Below are positions 16,961 through 25,811 of a stretch of DNA of 64,000 nucleotides, one piece after another; positions within the stretch are counted from its first letter, which is position 1; each line of letters starts with the position of its first letter. The DNA comes from Dinoroseobacter sp013215265 (GTDB taxonomy: Bacteria > Pseudomonadota > Alphaproteobacteria > Rhodobacterales > Rhodobacteraceae): positions 2,852,001 to 2,916,000 of the forward strand of contig OY829366.1 of NCBI GenBank assembly GCA_963691755.1, read 5' to 3'. Below the pieces are notes generated by a model that was given only the letters and a program-made list of their open reading frames with translations, did no database searches and had not been told where the DNA came from. The position numbers and the translations under genes are program-made.

Positions 16961-17641
16961 ATGAAGCTAAAAATTGCCAGTTATAATGTCCACAAAGCCG
17001 TTGGTGGTGATGGACGTCGGGATCCTGTTCGGATCCTGAATGTTATCAACGCAATTGATGCAGACATAGTGGTCCTGCAGGAGGCTGATCGCAGGCTGGG
17101 TCAAAGGCCCACCGCCATTCCCAGATCTCTGATTACGCAGTATTCCCGATACACAGTGGCTCCACTTGCCAGAAACAGCGTGAGCCTAGGTTGGCATGGC
17201 AATGCAATTCTCTTGCGTGATACGCTCCATTGTACTGCAGCCGGACACATTGAGCTCCCGGGTCTAGAGCCCCGCGGCGCAGTTTTCGTGGAAATGAATG
17301 GACTGCGCGTGGTGGGCACGCATCTCGGATTGTTACGTCTTTGGCGTCTGAGACAAATGAAATCCATTCTGGATCATGTCTGGCCAGATTGCTCACAGAC
17401 ACTCATCGCAGGCGATTTTAATGAGTGGTCCGACATTCGCGGGACAGAACCATGGGAAAACGACTTCTCAGTCCTCTACCCAGGTCGAAGCTTTCCGGCA
17501 CGCAGACCGATCACGTCATTAGATGGCTTTGCATACGGCTCATCGATATCGACAATGGACGACGGGGTCTTTCGCGACCCTGCCGCTTCCGTCGCTTCCG
17601 ACCATTTACCGGTCTGGGCCAATTTTGAAGTAAGCGCCTGA
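16961..17641 (+). CDS. endonuclease/exonuclease/phosphatase-family hydrolase
   Basis: 226 residues from MKLKIASYNVHK; two or three upstream in-frame Mets (16865, 16949) exist and no ribosome site clearly decides. The EEP fold signatures are visible: SYNVHKAVG, VLQEADRRLG, GTHLGLL, AGDFNEW and SDHLPVW, giving the metal-binding Glu, Asp and His. Often found near cardiolipin synthase genes, as here. Probable Mg-dependent phosphodiesterase on lipid or nucleic acid; the substrate is unknown. Confidence 0.85.
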   Translation: MKLKIASYNVHKAVGGDGRRDPVRILNVINAIDADIVVLQEADRRLGQRPTAIPRSLITQYSRYTVAPLARNSVSLGWHGNAILLRDTLHCTAAGHIELPGLEPRGAVFVEMNGLRVVGTHLGLLRLWRLRQMKSILDHVWPDCSQTLIAGDFNEWSDIRGTEPWENDFSVLYPGRSFPARRPITSLDGFAYGSSISTMDDGVFRDPAASVASDHLPVWANFEVSA

Positions 17642-17858
17642 GAGATTTTTCAGCCGAAGACTTTTCATCGCAAGACATGAACAGCGCAGGTCATGTATCT
17701 GACAATACGCTGCGCGGTTAAACCCAGAAAATAGTGCTTCAGTTCCGATCGGCGCGAGTAAATGTCAATTCAATCCACGAACCTGATGGAGCGCTTTCAA
17801 ATTGGTATCACCTATGTGAACTTTGGAAGAAATTCGGGTTTTGGTAGGATGGGTGATA

Positions 17859-18737
17859 ATGCAGCGAATTGGTTTCATCGGTCTGGGGGATATGGGCGTT
17901 CCCATGGCGATGCGGCTCGCAGATGCCGGGCTCAATCCTTTGCTCTGGTCCCGGCGCCCCGAAAGCGCAGATGCGATCATTCCGCGGGGAGCGGAACGCG
18001 CCGCATCGGTGAGTGAGCTTTTCGCCCAATGCGATCGAGTTGTGCTCATGTTGGCAGACGCTGATGCAATGGACGAGGTCCTAGACCGCGGCTCACCTGA
18101 TTTTGCCAAGAAGGTTGCGGGTGTCACCTTGGTTCATATGGGGACCACGCCACCAAGCTACTCTGAGGCGCTTGAAGCGGAAGTGATTGAGGTTGGTGGC
18201 CAATACGCTGAAATTCCTGTCTCGGGCTCTACAGGTCCGGCTGCAACAGGTGATCTCGTAGCCATGACTGCCGGATCCCCGACTGCTCTCGCCGCAACTG
18301 AAGACTTCGTGAACCACATGTGCCGCACAATCGTGCCCTGTGGCGATGTCCCCAAGGCGCTTCAAATGAAACTTGCCGTGAACACATATCTGACCGGTCT
18401 CGTCATGGGACTATTTGAGGCCTTCAGTTTCGCACGGGATGCAGATCTTAACCTTCAGACTTTTCAAAAGGTTCTTGAGGCCGGTCCGATGAATTGCGAC
18501 CTGATGAGGATGAAGCTCCCCAAGCTGTTGAACGAAGATTACACACCGCAAGGAAGCATTCGGCAGGCGTGCAATAATATGCAAATGATCGTCGATGAGG
18601 GCGTGCGAATTGGTACGTCAATGCCAACGGCCAATGTTATGCGCGATCTGGTTGAGGAGGCTGCGCGATCAGGCTGGCAAGACGAAGACATGGTTGCGAT
18701 TGCCAAAGTTCTGTCCAAGACCGGCTCACCAGATTGA
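17859..18737 (+). CDS. NAD(P)-dependent 3-hydroxyisobutyrate dehydrogenase-family oxidoreductase
   Basis: 292 residues from MQRIGFIGLGDMG at 17859; the ATG at 17823 would add 12 residues unlike the family. The Rossmann motif GLGDMGVPMA, the substrate segment PVSGSTGPAATGDL, and the catalytic Lys in LQMKLAVN are present. Members oxidise beta-hydroxyacids or reduce succinic/glyoxylate semialdehydes. No operon partner clarifies the substrate. Stands alone between two short intergenic gaps. Confidence 0.87.
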   Translation: MQRIGFIGLGDMGVPMAMRLADAGLNPLLWSRRPESADAIIPRGAERAASVSELFAQCDRVVLMLADADAMDEVLDRGSPDFAKKVAGVTLVHMGTTPPSYSEALEAEVIEVGGQYAEIPVSGSTGPAATGDLVAMTAGSPTALAATEDFVNHMCRTIVPCGDVPKALQMKLAVNTYLTGLVMGLFEAFSFARDADLNLQTFQKVLEAGPMNCDLMRMKLPKLLNEDYTPQGSIRQACNNMQMIVDEGVRIGTSMPTANVMRDLVEEAARSGWQDEDMVAIAKVLSKTGSPD

Positions 18738-18849
18738 ACTGACGGTTAGACGCAATACCGGGCGAAGCACCTGATCGAGCTGCAGATGCTTGTCGTATCG
18801 GGGCCACCTGTGCGACGTTACGAACGGCTGATTTAGGGAGAAACTACAG

Positions 18850-19281
18850 ATGGCAGATCGCAGTCTAGGACGGGGTATCTGGAACCTCGCGCTGGCGCTT
18901 CTGAACGCCACCCTCATCCTCGCCGCGCTGTGTCTCTGGTTTGCCTGGGGCGCGCTTACGACCGCAGAACAGGTCTCAAATCAGATCAACACTGCGGCTG
19001 AGTCTGTTCTTCCGATGCGCGCCGAGATCGCCAGATTGACCGAAGAGATTTCCGCAACCCGGGCAGACCTTGCGACGCGCGCCAACACGACGCCGAATGT
19101 GGATACGTCCGCGCTTCAGGCTCGGATCGCAGGCGCAGAAGAGCAACTTGCGGAACTGACAGCCGCTGTCAGTAAGCTTGCCTCAGACCCCGAGGTGCTG
19201 ATTGACAGTGCCGTCGCCTCCGCGTTTGAAGGGTTAGGCAAGGAGGTAGCCGAAGCCATTAAGAGCCTCCGAGGGTCCTAG
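18850..19281 (+). CDS. small membrane protein with coiled coil
   Basis: 143 residues, not recognised as a named family. One membrane helix covers about residues 10-35, followed by a helical region with heptad-like spacing and many Ala/Glu/Leu residues (about 45-115), likely a periplasmic coiled coil. A GGGAGAAACT element lies just before the ATG. The next gene is convergent. A cell-envelope scaffold role is possible, but nothing specific supports it. Confidence 0.7.
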   Translation: MADRSLGRGIWNLALALLNATLILAALCLWFAWGALTTAEQVSNQINTAAESVLPMRAEIARLTEEISATRADLATRANTTPNVDTSALQARIAGAEEQLAELTAAVSKLASDPEVLIDSAVASAFEGLGKEVAEAIKSLRGS

Positions 19282-19328
19282 CTCGGCAAGTCAAAGCCAT
19301 TCTTTAAAGTGCCCTTCATCTGCGATGA

Positions 19329-20528
19329 TCAGCGGAACGCAACCGCCGCAAGATCGGCAAGCGTTTGTCCGGCCTCATCAACGAACGTCAGCGTCGTATT
19401 TTCATGACGGTAGCCACGCGCGCGCAACAACACTTCCTGCAAGCGACGCTCCAGCGCATCAAGTTCCGGCGGACACGCCATCCTTGTCTTCATTGCTGGC
19501 CCGAACGAAATCGCCTCATTGACGGTTTCATACCTTCCGGAAATCTGGTTGCACCCAACACTTGCGGTGTACCGCCCGCCCTCACCCGACAACAGGACCA
19601 AGTACGGTTCACGAATATCCGGCGACTTGATAACGGCTTCGTCCAATATCCCGTCGATCCGCCAATATGTATCGGTCAAGGCCGCTTGCTCTGGCAGCGG
19701 GTCGCATTCTCGGCCCGGGGCCGTCTCGATCAAACGTGAAATAACTATTTCTGCGCCACCGCCCATCAGATCAGCACCCTGCATGTGCAACATCGCTTCG
19801 ACACGTGCAAAGAGCGGGTCGTCGGACGCTCTGGAGGCTGTTTCAAAGGCACCAACAAGATCATCGCGCGCCCCATCTTCGGAAATATCGTAGATGCGCC
19901 CCGTGAGACACTCTTTAAAGGTCGCGGCGCCAGGCGATAGCCATGCCATACCCGCGAGGAAGATACCTTCTAAATCAGTGGCGGCTAAACCACCCTCGTT
20001 TGTTAGTTCGTAATTTAATGTGGACTCGATTGACGTGCCGTCCATCGCAAGTTGGCGCAGACGATCCTCTCCCAAAATTTGCCACTGCAAAGGCATCTCA
20101 GAGGCCCCATTCAAAACAACGGCTTGTCGGCCCGGATCAGCATACCAACGGCCAATTTCGTCCCTCTGGTTGTTATCATCACCGCCAAGCCAGGTCCGGC
20201 GCATGTGATAAGTTCCGTCTGGCCATAAATCCAGATGATGCAAGATACCTTCACAATCGGCACAGGGCAGAGTGCCCACGAAAGTGCCCGGCAACCTGAG
20301 CCCATGCGCACCAACAAACGCGCCGTGTATATCAGCCTCAGAGTTCTGAGTGCTTAATTGGACTGGAACCAGATCAATCATAGTCGGCGCGACGTCTGAC
20401 CCTTTGAAACCCGCCAGATTTGGTGTGCCAGATTGAAGGTTCGCAGCCTGCCCGACATTCATCATGGAAAAGGCGAACAGCACTGCACTACAGAGTGTTA
20501 TCGGTTTACCAAAGTAAGTGTTACGCAT
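19329..20528 (-). CDS. envelope protein with NlpE-like and META domains
   Basis: 399 residues from MRNTYFGKPI, which gives a clear signal peptide ending near GQAA. An NlpE N-terminal-type domain (about 70-190) includes GTFVGTLPCADCEG with a CxxC pair and a YHMRR strand. The C-terminal ~110 residues form a META domain (DTYWRIDGI, SVGCNQISGRY, PAMKTRMACP). Both domain types occur in outer-membrane stress or heat-shock (HslJ-like) proteins. Probable periplasmic function; no lipobox was seen. The region between (about 190-280) is unrecognised. Confidence 0.75.
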   Translation of the reverse strand: MRNTYFGKPITLCSAVLFAFSMMNVGQAANLQSGTPNLAGFKGSDVAPTMIDLVPVQLSTQNSEADIHGAFVGAHGLRLPGTFVGTLPCADCEGILHHLDLWPDGTYHMRRTWLGGDDNNQRDEIGRWYADPGRQAVVLNGASEMPLQWQILGEDRLRQLAMDGTSIESTLNYELTNEGGLAATDLEGIFLAGMAWLSPGAATFKECLTGRIYDISEDGARDDLVGAFETASRASDDPLFARVEAMLHMQGADLMGGGAEIVISRLIETAPGRECDPLPEQAALTDTYWRIDGILDEAVIKSPDIREPYLVLLSGEGGRYTASVGCNQISGRYETVNEAISFGPAMKTRMACPPELDALERRLQEVLLRARGYRHENTTLTFVDEAGQTLADLAAVAFR

Positions 20529-20639
20529 CGTAGGCTCCGGTTTTGAACGACCAGGCCTTAGTACCACGCGCAAGTTCAGCGACAAAACCTAACCTATATC
20601 ATTCTCGAAATGTTTTTCGGCAAGGCCACCCAAACCTAA

Positions 20640-21206
20640 CTAGTAAAGACCGATCTCGAGAACATCGATTGCCGCATCATGATCGCGACCATATGCGACC
20701 ACACCAATAGACCGAATGCTTTCGGGCTTAGGCGTGCGGCGCAGCATCCGCCCAGATGCCTGGAATGCTGTAAACGGAAGACGAAACTCAGTCCAACGCC
20801 CCGTAACATCAAAACCGCCTTGGTAGTATTGCCAGGGCAGCATCGTGCCGCTGGTTCGGAGGTGAAGATAGTACCGTTGGTCATTGCCGCGGACGATCAG
20901 GCGAATACCCTGAGAGTCTCTCGCTGGCGCCTCACGAAGGTTGATACGCATCTGGATGAAACCGCCATTGTTGGCCGTGCTTACGCGTCCCGTCATCCTC
21001 GCAAAACTGTCGCCATCTTCCGACAAGAAGCTTACCGTTCCCGTAGATACACCCCCCATCACGGTATCCGCAAAATACCTCCAGCGTTGTTCCGGCTGGG
21101 TCCGAAAGTCATCGATCAACATATCATTTGCCCCACCAGGGAGCGTCATTCCAACGTACAGAACCATCGCCAGAATGAGGCGTCCAAGATTTCCCACATG
21201 CGTCAT
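20640..21206 (-). CDS. CIA30-family (NDUFAF1-like) protein with signal sequence
   Basis: 188 residues from MTHVGNLGRL; this start gives a membrane/signal segment, while the Met at 21254 adds a less natural N terminus. From about residue 30 the sequence reads like the CIA30 galactose-binding-like domain: DDFRTQ, WRYFADTVMGGVSTG, NNGGFIQMR and RLIVRGNDQRYYLHLR. In eukaryotes CIA30 assists complex I assembly; bacterial members are uncharacterised. The signal segment suggests periplasmic location. It lies 111 bases upstream of the NlpE-META gene on the same strand, possibly one transcript. Confidence 0.8.
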   Translation of the reverse strand: MTHVGNLGRLILAMVLYVGMTLPGGANDMLIDDFRTQPEQRWRYFADTVMGGVSTGTVSFLSEDGDSFARMTGRVSTANNGGFIQMRINLREAPARDSQGIRLIVRGNDQRYYLHLRTSGTMLPWQYYQGGFDVTGRWTEFRLPFTAFQASGRMLRRTPKPESIRSIGVVAYGRDHDAAIDVLEIGLY

Positions 21207-21430
21207 GTGCCGTAATCCGATGTTGCCCAAAGTCGGAGCGCACGGCCCAAACAACCATGCGTGGTAAGAACTAGGGCGCTGTCAAGCCGCGTCCATTTGC
21301 GGAAGAACGCCTGAGGAAGAACAGCAGGGTTTATGAGTTGCGCAACACCGATTTTGAGATTTTGCGCTGGACGGCGCTACCGCCGTGGTCATGAGGAATA
21401 AGACGCGCCAGAACTTACAGCACACTGTAA
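21207..21430. other. intergenic stretch with unrecognised short frame
   Basis: No complete gene is supported. A plus-strand open stretch at about 21283-21378 reads as ...RNTDFEILRWTALPPWS and stops; it may be a relic of a larger gene, but no family is recognised. It marks the start of the gene-poor region that extends to tRNA-Ser. Confidence 0.35.
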
Positions 21431-21463
21431 AGAGTTTCTGGTGCACTTTGTGGTGTTGGGAAA

Positions 21464-21745
21464 GTGGCTGTTGGACTGTCTTCAGCAATTGCGACAGACG
21501 GCAATAGCTTTTCCCGCCAGCATGCAAGCGACGATCTTGCGGAAGGCTTGGCAGGTGCAGCTATTGGCGGGATTGGACTTTTACCGGGCAATTCTTTTGG
21601 ACGAGTCTCCGATCTTATGACTATTGGACTTCGCTCGGCACTAGATGGACCAAAACTTATGGGATTGGTCGCGCCGATGCTGGATGAATATCCTAAAGGA
21701 GTCGATATGTGCGTGCTTGACGATCTTGACCAAATCTTCTTGTGA
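21464..21745 (+). CDS. hypothetical protein or gene fragment
   Basis: A GTG-initiated frame of 93 codons, open back to a TAA at 21428. The product has a Gly/Ala-rich segment (GLAGAAIGGIGLLPGN), then SFGRVSDLMTIGLRS and an acidic tail. No family is recognised. It lies in a stretch between a CIA30 gene and a decayed insertion sequence, so it may be the C-terminal end of a lost gene. Ribosome site not evident; treat as doubtful. Confidence 0.3.
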   Translation: MAVGLSSAIATDGNSFSRQHASDDLAEGLAGAAIGGIGLLPGNSFGRVSDLMTIGLRSALDGPKLMGLVAPMLDEYPKGVDMCVLDDLDQIFL

Positions 21746-22082
21746 AATGTAGTTAGCGCGAAGGATTGCGTGTAATATTGCGCTGTACGCAATAGGTTCC
21801 ATCACTTAGTAACAATACTGTTTGGCACCCAAATTTTCGTTCAAAAACCCATCCGGTGGTGTTTTTCATATTTAAACTTTTCTACATTTCGATAGAATCT
21901 CAATAGAATTCGGTGCAACATCAGATATCAAAGAAAACGCAAATTATACGGAAGCAGCGTAAAAGAATACATTCTTTGTTTTGACAATGCATGTCACTGA
22001 AACCGTTGTGTCCGTCGTCAGAGTTTTTGGAACCAATAGCGGCCTTAACTAAGAGAGAGTTTGGCTCATCTGGTTTGTGTGA
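21746..22082. other. AT-rich stretch without genes, with probable IS end
   Basis: Base composition shifts to AT-rich at about 21810-21990 compared with the GC-rich flanks, and no reading frame is supported. The TGTCCGTCGTCAGAG sequence beginning near 22009, followed by GGAACC, may be the terminal end of the IS3-type element whose transposase remnant starts at 22083. This is inferred from position and the TG end. Confidence 0.4.
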
Positions 22083-22720
22083 TTATGCGGCGCGTTTGCT
22101 GTGATGCAAGCGTCGCGCTTCGAATTTCTTCCGTTTGATCCTTTATCGTTGTTCCAGAATGGTTTGGTCGCGGCCGAAGTAGACATCGGCTGGTGTAACG
22201 TTGTTCAGGCTCTGGTGATATCGCTGATGATTGTAATGATCGACAAAAGCTGCGATCTGGGCTTTAGATCACCCGGCAGGATATAGTTTTCCAGCAGGAT
22301 GCGGTTCTTGAGGGCCTGATGCCAGCGTTCGATCTTGCCCTAGGTCTGCGGATGGTACGGCGCACCGCGACTGTGTTTCATACCTTTGTCCTGTAACCAT
22401 TCAGCCAAGTCGGCAGAGACATAACTTGAGCGGTTGTCACTGAGCAGTCTTGGTTTGTGAACAACATGAACCTGGTCACAGCCGGAGGCCTGCAAGGCCA
22501 GGTCGAGGGTGTCTGTCACATCCTCCGCCCGCATGGTCGTGCAGAGCTTCCAAGAGACGATGTAGCGGCTGTAATCGTCGAGGACCGTGCTGAGATATAA
22601 TCAGCCACAGCCTAGAACTTTGATATAGGTGAAGCCTGTCTGCCAAAGCTGGTTGATCGCGGTTGTTTTGTCTTTGAACTCGTTCGCTACCTTAAGCACG
22701 ATAGGCTGGAACGCAGGGGG
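22083..22720 (-). pseudogene. IS3-family transposase (OrfB, integrase core), decayed fragment
   Basis: The reverse strand can be read as the C-terminal part of an IS3-type DDE transposase: PAFQPIVLKVANEF, INQLWQTGFTYIKV, VLDDYSRYIVSW with a DDE aspartate, LLSDNRSSYVS with the second, HPQT-GKIERWHQ with the Glu, and LNNVTPADVYFGRD. It has in-frame stops (TGA after LGCG near 22600, TAG after HPQT near 22340, TAA after LEQR) and a one-base deletion after GDL near 22272. OrfA and the start of OrfB are missing. Clearly inactive; it testifies to past insertion near tRNA-Ser. Confidence 0.88.
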
Positions 22721-22902
22721 GCCTGATTAGCGGGATACCCCCCTCCGAACCGAGTGCGATTGATAGAAGAAAAAGCTCCGGCAACCCCGCTGCTCTAATC
22801 AAGCCTTTGGGACAGCGAAGTCCCAAGCAGGCAACGCTTAGTGGAGCCTTTATGGTAACATGCCACCACATCTAGAATTTTGTAAATTATATCAATGATG
22901 GG
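22721..22902. other. intergenic region between IS remnant and tRNA-Ser
   Basis: No coding feature is supported. On the minus strand, downstream of the tRNA, a small hairpin with GGGAC/GTCCC arms is visible near 22810, and a run of T follows about 35 bases on, which may be part of the tRNA terminator. The arrangement does not prove it. Confidence 0.3.
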
Positions 22903-22992
22903 TGGCGGAAGCTCAGGGATTCGAACCCTGGGAGGACTTTCACCCTCGCCGGTTTTCAAGACCGGTGCATTCGACCACTCTGCCAAGCTTCC
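22903..22992 (-). tRNA. tRNA-Ser (anticodon UGA)
   Basis: 90 bases including an encoded CCA end. The reverse strand starts GGAAGCTTGGCAGAGTGG, has an anticodon arm CCGGTC-TTGAAAA-CCGG with UGA at the centre of the loop, a long variable arm, and a T arm ending GGGTTCGAATCCC. The acceptor stem pairs GGAAGCT with AGCTTCC. Long variable arm and anticodon identify class II serine tRNA. Confidence 0.96.
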
Positions 22993-23185
22993 GTTAAACG
23001 ACCGCATAACTGCCCTGAATTGATTCTGCAAAACCCTTCTCACGCGCCAAAATACGCGCACGCGGCGGCTAACCTATTGCTCAACCCTTTTCTTGTGCTC
23101 TTCCAGAGGCTAGTTTGCGCCGAACCCCAAAAACAATGGGGCGGGACGGCGTCACCTTGCTGTCTCATCGGGTAGGAGTTCGGGC

Positions 23186-24007
23186 ATGAACCGCGCGGTG
23201 CGTTTGATTATGGCAGGGGGAGCGCTCTTGGCGGTCGCCGCCTGCGATGAATCTGGCAATTTTCAGCTTGGCGGAGGCGCTGCAGCGACGTCTGACAGCA
23301 CCACAACACGACTGGTCGAGCGCGATGTTGAGGCGCCAGAAGTCTTTCAGGTCTCAGAACGCGGTCTTTGGGACGGACGACCCTCATTGGGCGGGGTCTG
23401 GGTCGCCTATACAGATGTGACCGATCCCGAGCGCGTGATCATTCGGAACGAAGAAAATGGACAGTTCGTGATCGGCGCTTTGTTTCGGCGCGAACGCGCG
23501 TCCTCGGGACCGTCGCTCCAGGTCTCCTCTGATGCCGCAGAAGCCCTTGGAATACTTGCAGGCGCACCAACACGCCTGAATGTGACCGCGCTTCGGCGCG
23601 AAGAGGTGCCAGAAAATCCAGCGCCCGCGCCAGTATCCTCCGAAGCGGTCTCTGAAGCGTCACTCGAAGACACTTTGGCAGGCGCAATTAGCGAAGCAGA
23701 AGAAAATGCACGCCCGCTTGGGGCAGAAGCGAGCCCGTCATCGTCACCGGCACCTGCAGCTGCTGTCAGCTCTCTTAGCAAACCCTATATTCAGGTCGGC
23801 ATTTTCAGCGTTGAGGCGAATGCGCAGGGTGTTGCAAACAGGCTGCGTGGGGCAGGCATGGTTCCAACGGTTCTCGAACAGGAAAGCCGTGGCCGCAAAT
23901 TCTGGCGTGTGATCGTAGGTCCGACGCGGACGGCAGCCGAACGCGCGGGACTGCTACAAACAACGAAAGGTCTTGGCTTCGCAGATGCCTACTTTGTTAC
24001 AAACTAA
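23186..24007 (+). CDS. SPOR-domain lipoprotein, RlpA-like
   Basis: 273 residues. A lipoprotein signal with lipobox VAAC places Cys20 at the mature N terminus. The middle (about 65-145) resembles a degenerate double-psi barrel of RlpA: LGGVWVAY, NGQFVIGALF, SSDAAEALGI. A low-complexity Ala/Ser/Glu linker follows, then a C-terminal SPOR domain (about 195-273, PYIQVGIFSVEANAQ) that binds denuded septal peptidoglycan. The next gene, a D,D-carboxypeptidase, starts 4 bases later, so both act in cell-wall metabolism. RlpA lytic activity cannot be confirmed. Confidence 0.82.
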   Translation: MNRAVRLIMAGGALLAVAACDESGNFQLGGGAAATSDSTTTRLVERDVEAPEVFQVSERGLWDGRPSLGGVWVAYTDVTDPERVIIRNEENGQFVIGALFRRERASSGPSLQVSSDAAEALGILAGAPTRLNVTALRREEVPENPAPAPVSSEAVSEASLEDTLAGAISEAEENARPLGAEASPSSSPAPAAAVSSLSKPYIQVGIFSVEANAQGVANRLRGAGMVPTVLEQESRGRKFWRVIVGPTRTAAERAGLLQTTKGLGFADAYFVTN

Positions 24008-24011
24008 GATA

Positions 24012-25181
24012 ATGGCGCGGAGCTTTCTTCTTTTCGCGGCAGCGCTGATTTGGACCTATGGTACAGCAAACGCTGCGTTTGAGACCCGCGCAACAGCCGC
24101 TTGGGTATACGACGTCGGCACCCAAACCGTTTTGCTTGAAAAAAACGCCGACACGCCACTGCCGCCCGCTTCAATGTCGAAGCTAATGACGCTGAATATG
24201 CTGTTTGAGGCCATTCGCGAGAACCCCGCCGTGTCGCTCGACACTGTCTTCTCTGTGTCAGCGCGAAGTCAGGCCATGGGTGGCTCGACCATGATGCTTC
24301 AACAAGGCGACCGCCCAACGGCCGAAGACTTGATCAAAGGTGTAATCGTCCAGTCTGGCAATGACGCAACCGTTGCCATTGCAGAAGGCTTGGCCGGTAC
24401 AGAAGACGCATTTGCCAGGTTGATGACCGAGCGCGCACGCAATCTGGGCATGAACAACTCGACATTCGTGAACGCCTCGGGCTGGCCCGCGACCGGGCAT
24501 CGCATGTCCATGCGCGACTTGGGCATCTTGTCAGAACGCCTGATCACAGAGTTTCCAGATTTTTACACCTTTTTCAAAATGACCGAATATCATTTCGAAG
24601 GACGGGCACCATCGAACCGATTCAACCGCAACCCATTGCTGGATTTGGATATCGGCGCCGATGGTTTGAAAACTGGGCATACGCAGGAAGCAGGCTTTGG
24701 CCTGGCAGGCAGCGCCCTTCAAGGTGACCGACGCGTAATCTTTATAATCGCAGGCTTACCCAGCGCTGCGGCCCGGGCTGAGGAAGCCGAACGGATTGTG
24801 AACTGGGCGTTCCGCCAGTTTGTTGTGCGCAACGTGATTGATGCGGGCACCAAGGTTGCCGATGCACCCGTTTTTCTTGGCGCTGCTGACACGGTCGGAA
24901 TTGTGGCCTCAGATGATTTTTCCGCCTTGGTTCCACTGTCTGCAGGCGACGATCTGAACGCTGAAATCCGGTATCGCAGCCCGATCAGCGCACCGGTCTA
25001 TGCTGGTACACTTGTAGGCGAAATGATCGTGACTGTTCCAGATATTGGAGACCACACAATAGAATTGCGCACCCAACATGACGTTGAAGAGGCTGGTTTC
25101 ACGCAGCGCCTCAAGGTTGCGGCACAGCACATCCTGGGCCAGATCCTCGGCGGATCGCCAGCCGAAGCGGCGGCGCAGTAA
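24012..25181 (+). CDS. D-alanyl-D-alanine carboxypeptidase (PBP5/6 family)
   Basis: 389 residues from ATG 24012, just after the SPOR gene stop. A signal peptide ends around TANAAF. The serine transpeptidase motifs SMSK (SxxK, near residue 55), QSGND (SxN) and LKTGHT (KTG) are intact. The C-terminal domain (about 265-370) is the PBP5_C beta domain, followed by a short amphipathic tail. It removes the terminal D-Ala of pentapeptides in the periplasm. Standard alphaproteobacterial dacC/dacF position before tmk. Confidence 0.93.
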   Translation: MARSFLLFAAALIWTYGTANAAFETRATAAWVYDVGTQTVLLEKNADTPLPPASMSKLMTLNMLFEAIRENPAVSLDTVFSVSARSQAMGGSTMMLQQGDRPTAEDLIKGVIVQSGNDATVAIAEGLAGTEDAFARLMTERARNLGMNNSTFVNASGWPATGHRMSMRDLGILSERLITEFPDFYTFFKMTEYHFEGRAPSNRFNRNPLLDLDIGADGLKTGHTQEAGFGLAGSALQGDRRVIFIIAGLPSAAARAEEAERIVNWAFRQFVVRNVIDAGTKVADAPVFLGAADTVGIVASDDFSALVPLSAGDDLNAEIRYRSPISAPVYAGTLVGEMIVTVPDIGDHTIELRTQHDVEEAGFTQRLKVAAQHILGQILGGSPAEAAAQ

Positions 25182-25187
25182 AATCCC

Positions 25188-25811
25188 ATGCCCAAAGATG
25201 GTTTATTCATTAGTTTTGAAGGTATCGACGGCTCTGGCAAGTCAACGCAAGCGCGCATGCTCGCAGAAGCCCTTGAAGCGCGTGACAAAGACGTTGTTCT
25301 GACGCGCGAACCCGGCGGGTCAGAAGGCGCAGAAGAAATCCGGGCGCTTGTTCTACAGGGTGATCCGGACCGTTGGTCAGCCGAAACAGAGCTTCTTTTA
25401 TTCACCGCTGCCCGTCGCGATCATGTCGAGCGAACGATCACGCCGGCCCTGAAGGCTGGAAAAATCGTTGTGTGTGATAGGTTTGCAGACAGCACCCGCC
25501 TCTATCAAGGCATGACCCGTGGGGATCTTCGCGGCACCGTCGATGCACTGCATGACCTCGTTATCGGGCTCGAGCCTGACCTCACCTTCATTATCGATAT
25601 GGACCCGGACAAAGGGCATGCGCGGGCCAAAGGTCGTCAAACCATCGAAGAACGATTTGAGGATTTCGGTACCGACTTCCAGCATCGACTTCGGGGCGAA
25701 TTCCTGCAGCTTGCAGAAGAATTTTCCCACCGATGTGTGGTGATTGACGGAGATGCGAGCCCGGAGATAGTCGCATCCCGCGTATTGGCCGCTTTAGACG
25801 CACATGGCTGA
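25188..25811 (+). CDS. tmk: thymidylate kinase
   Basis: 207 residues. P-loop FEGIDGSGKST near residue 10, the DR(F) motif CDRFADST, and the LID segment QTIEERFED mark dTMP kinase, which makes dTDP for DNA synthesis. It overlaps the next gene by 8 bases, consistent with the common tmk-holB pair. Confidence 0.95.
   Translation: MPKDGLFISFEGIDGSGKSTQARMLAEALEARDKDVVLTREPGGSEGAEEIRALVLQGDPDRWSAETELLLFTAARRDHVERTITPALKAGKIVVCDRFADSTRLYQGMTRGDLRGTVDALHDLVIGLEPDLTFIIDMDPDKGHARAKGRQTIEERFEDFGTDFQHRLRGEFLQLAEEFSHRCVVIDGDASPEIVASRVLAALDAHG

Noticed and set aside
22795..23061. 88-codon minus-strand frame over tRNA-Ser
   Set aside because: It is the translation of the tRNA gene itself.
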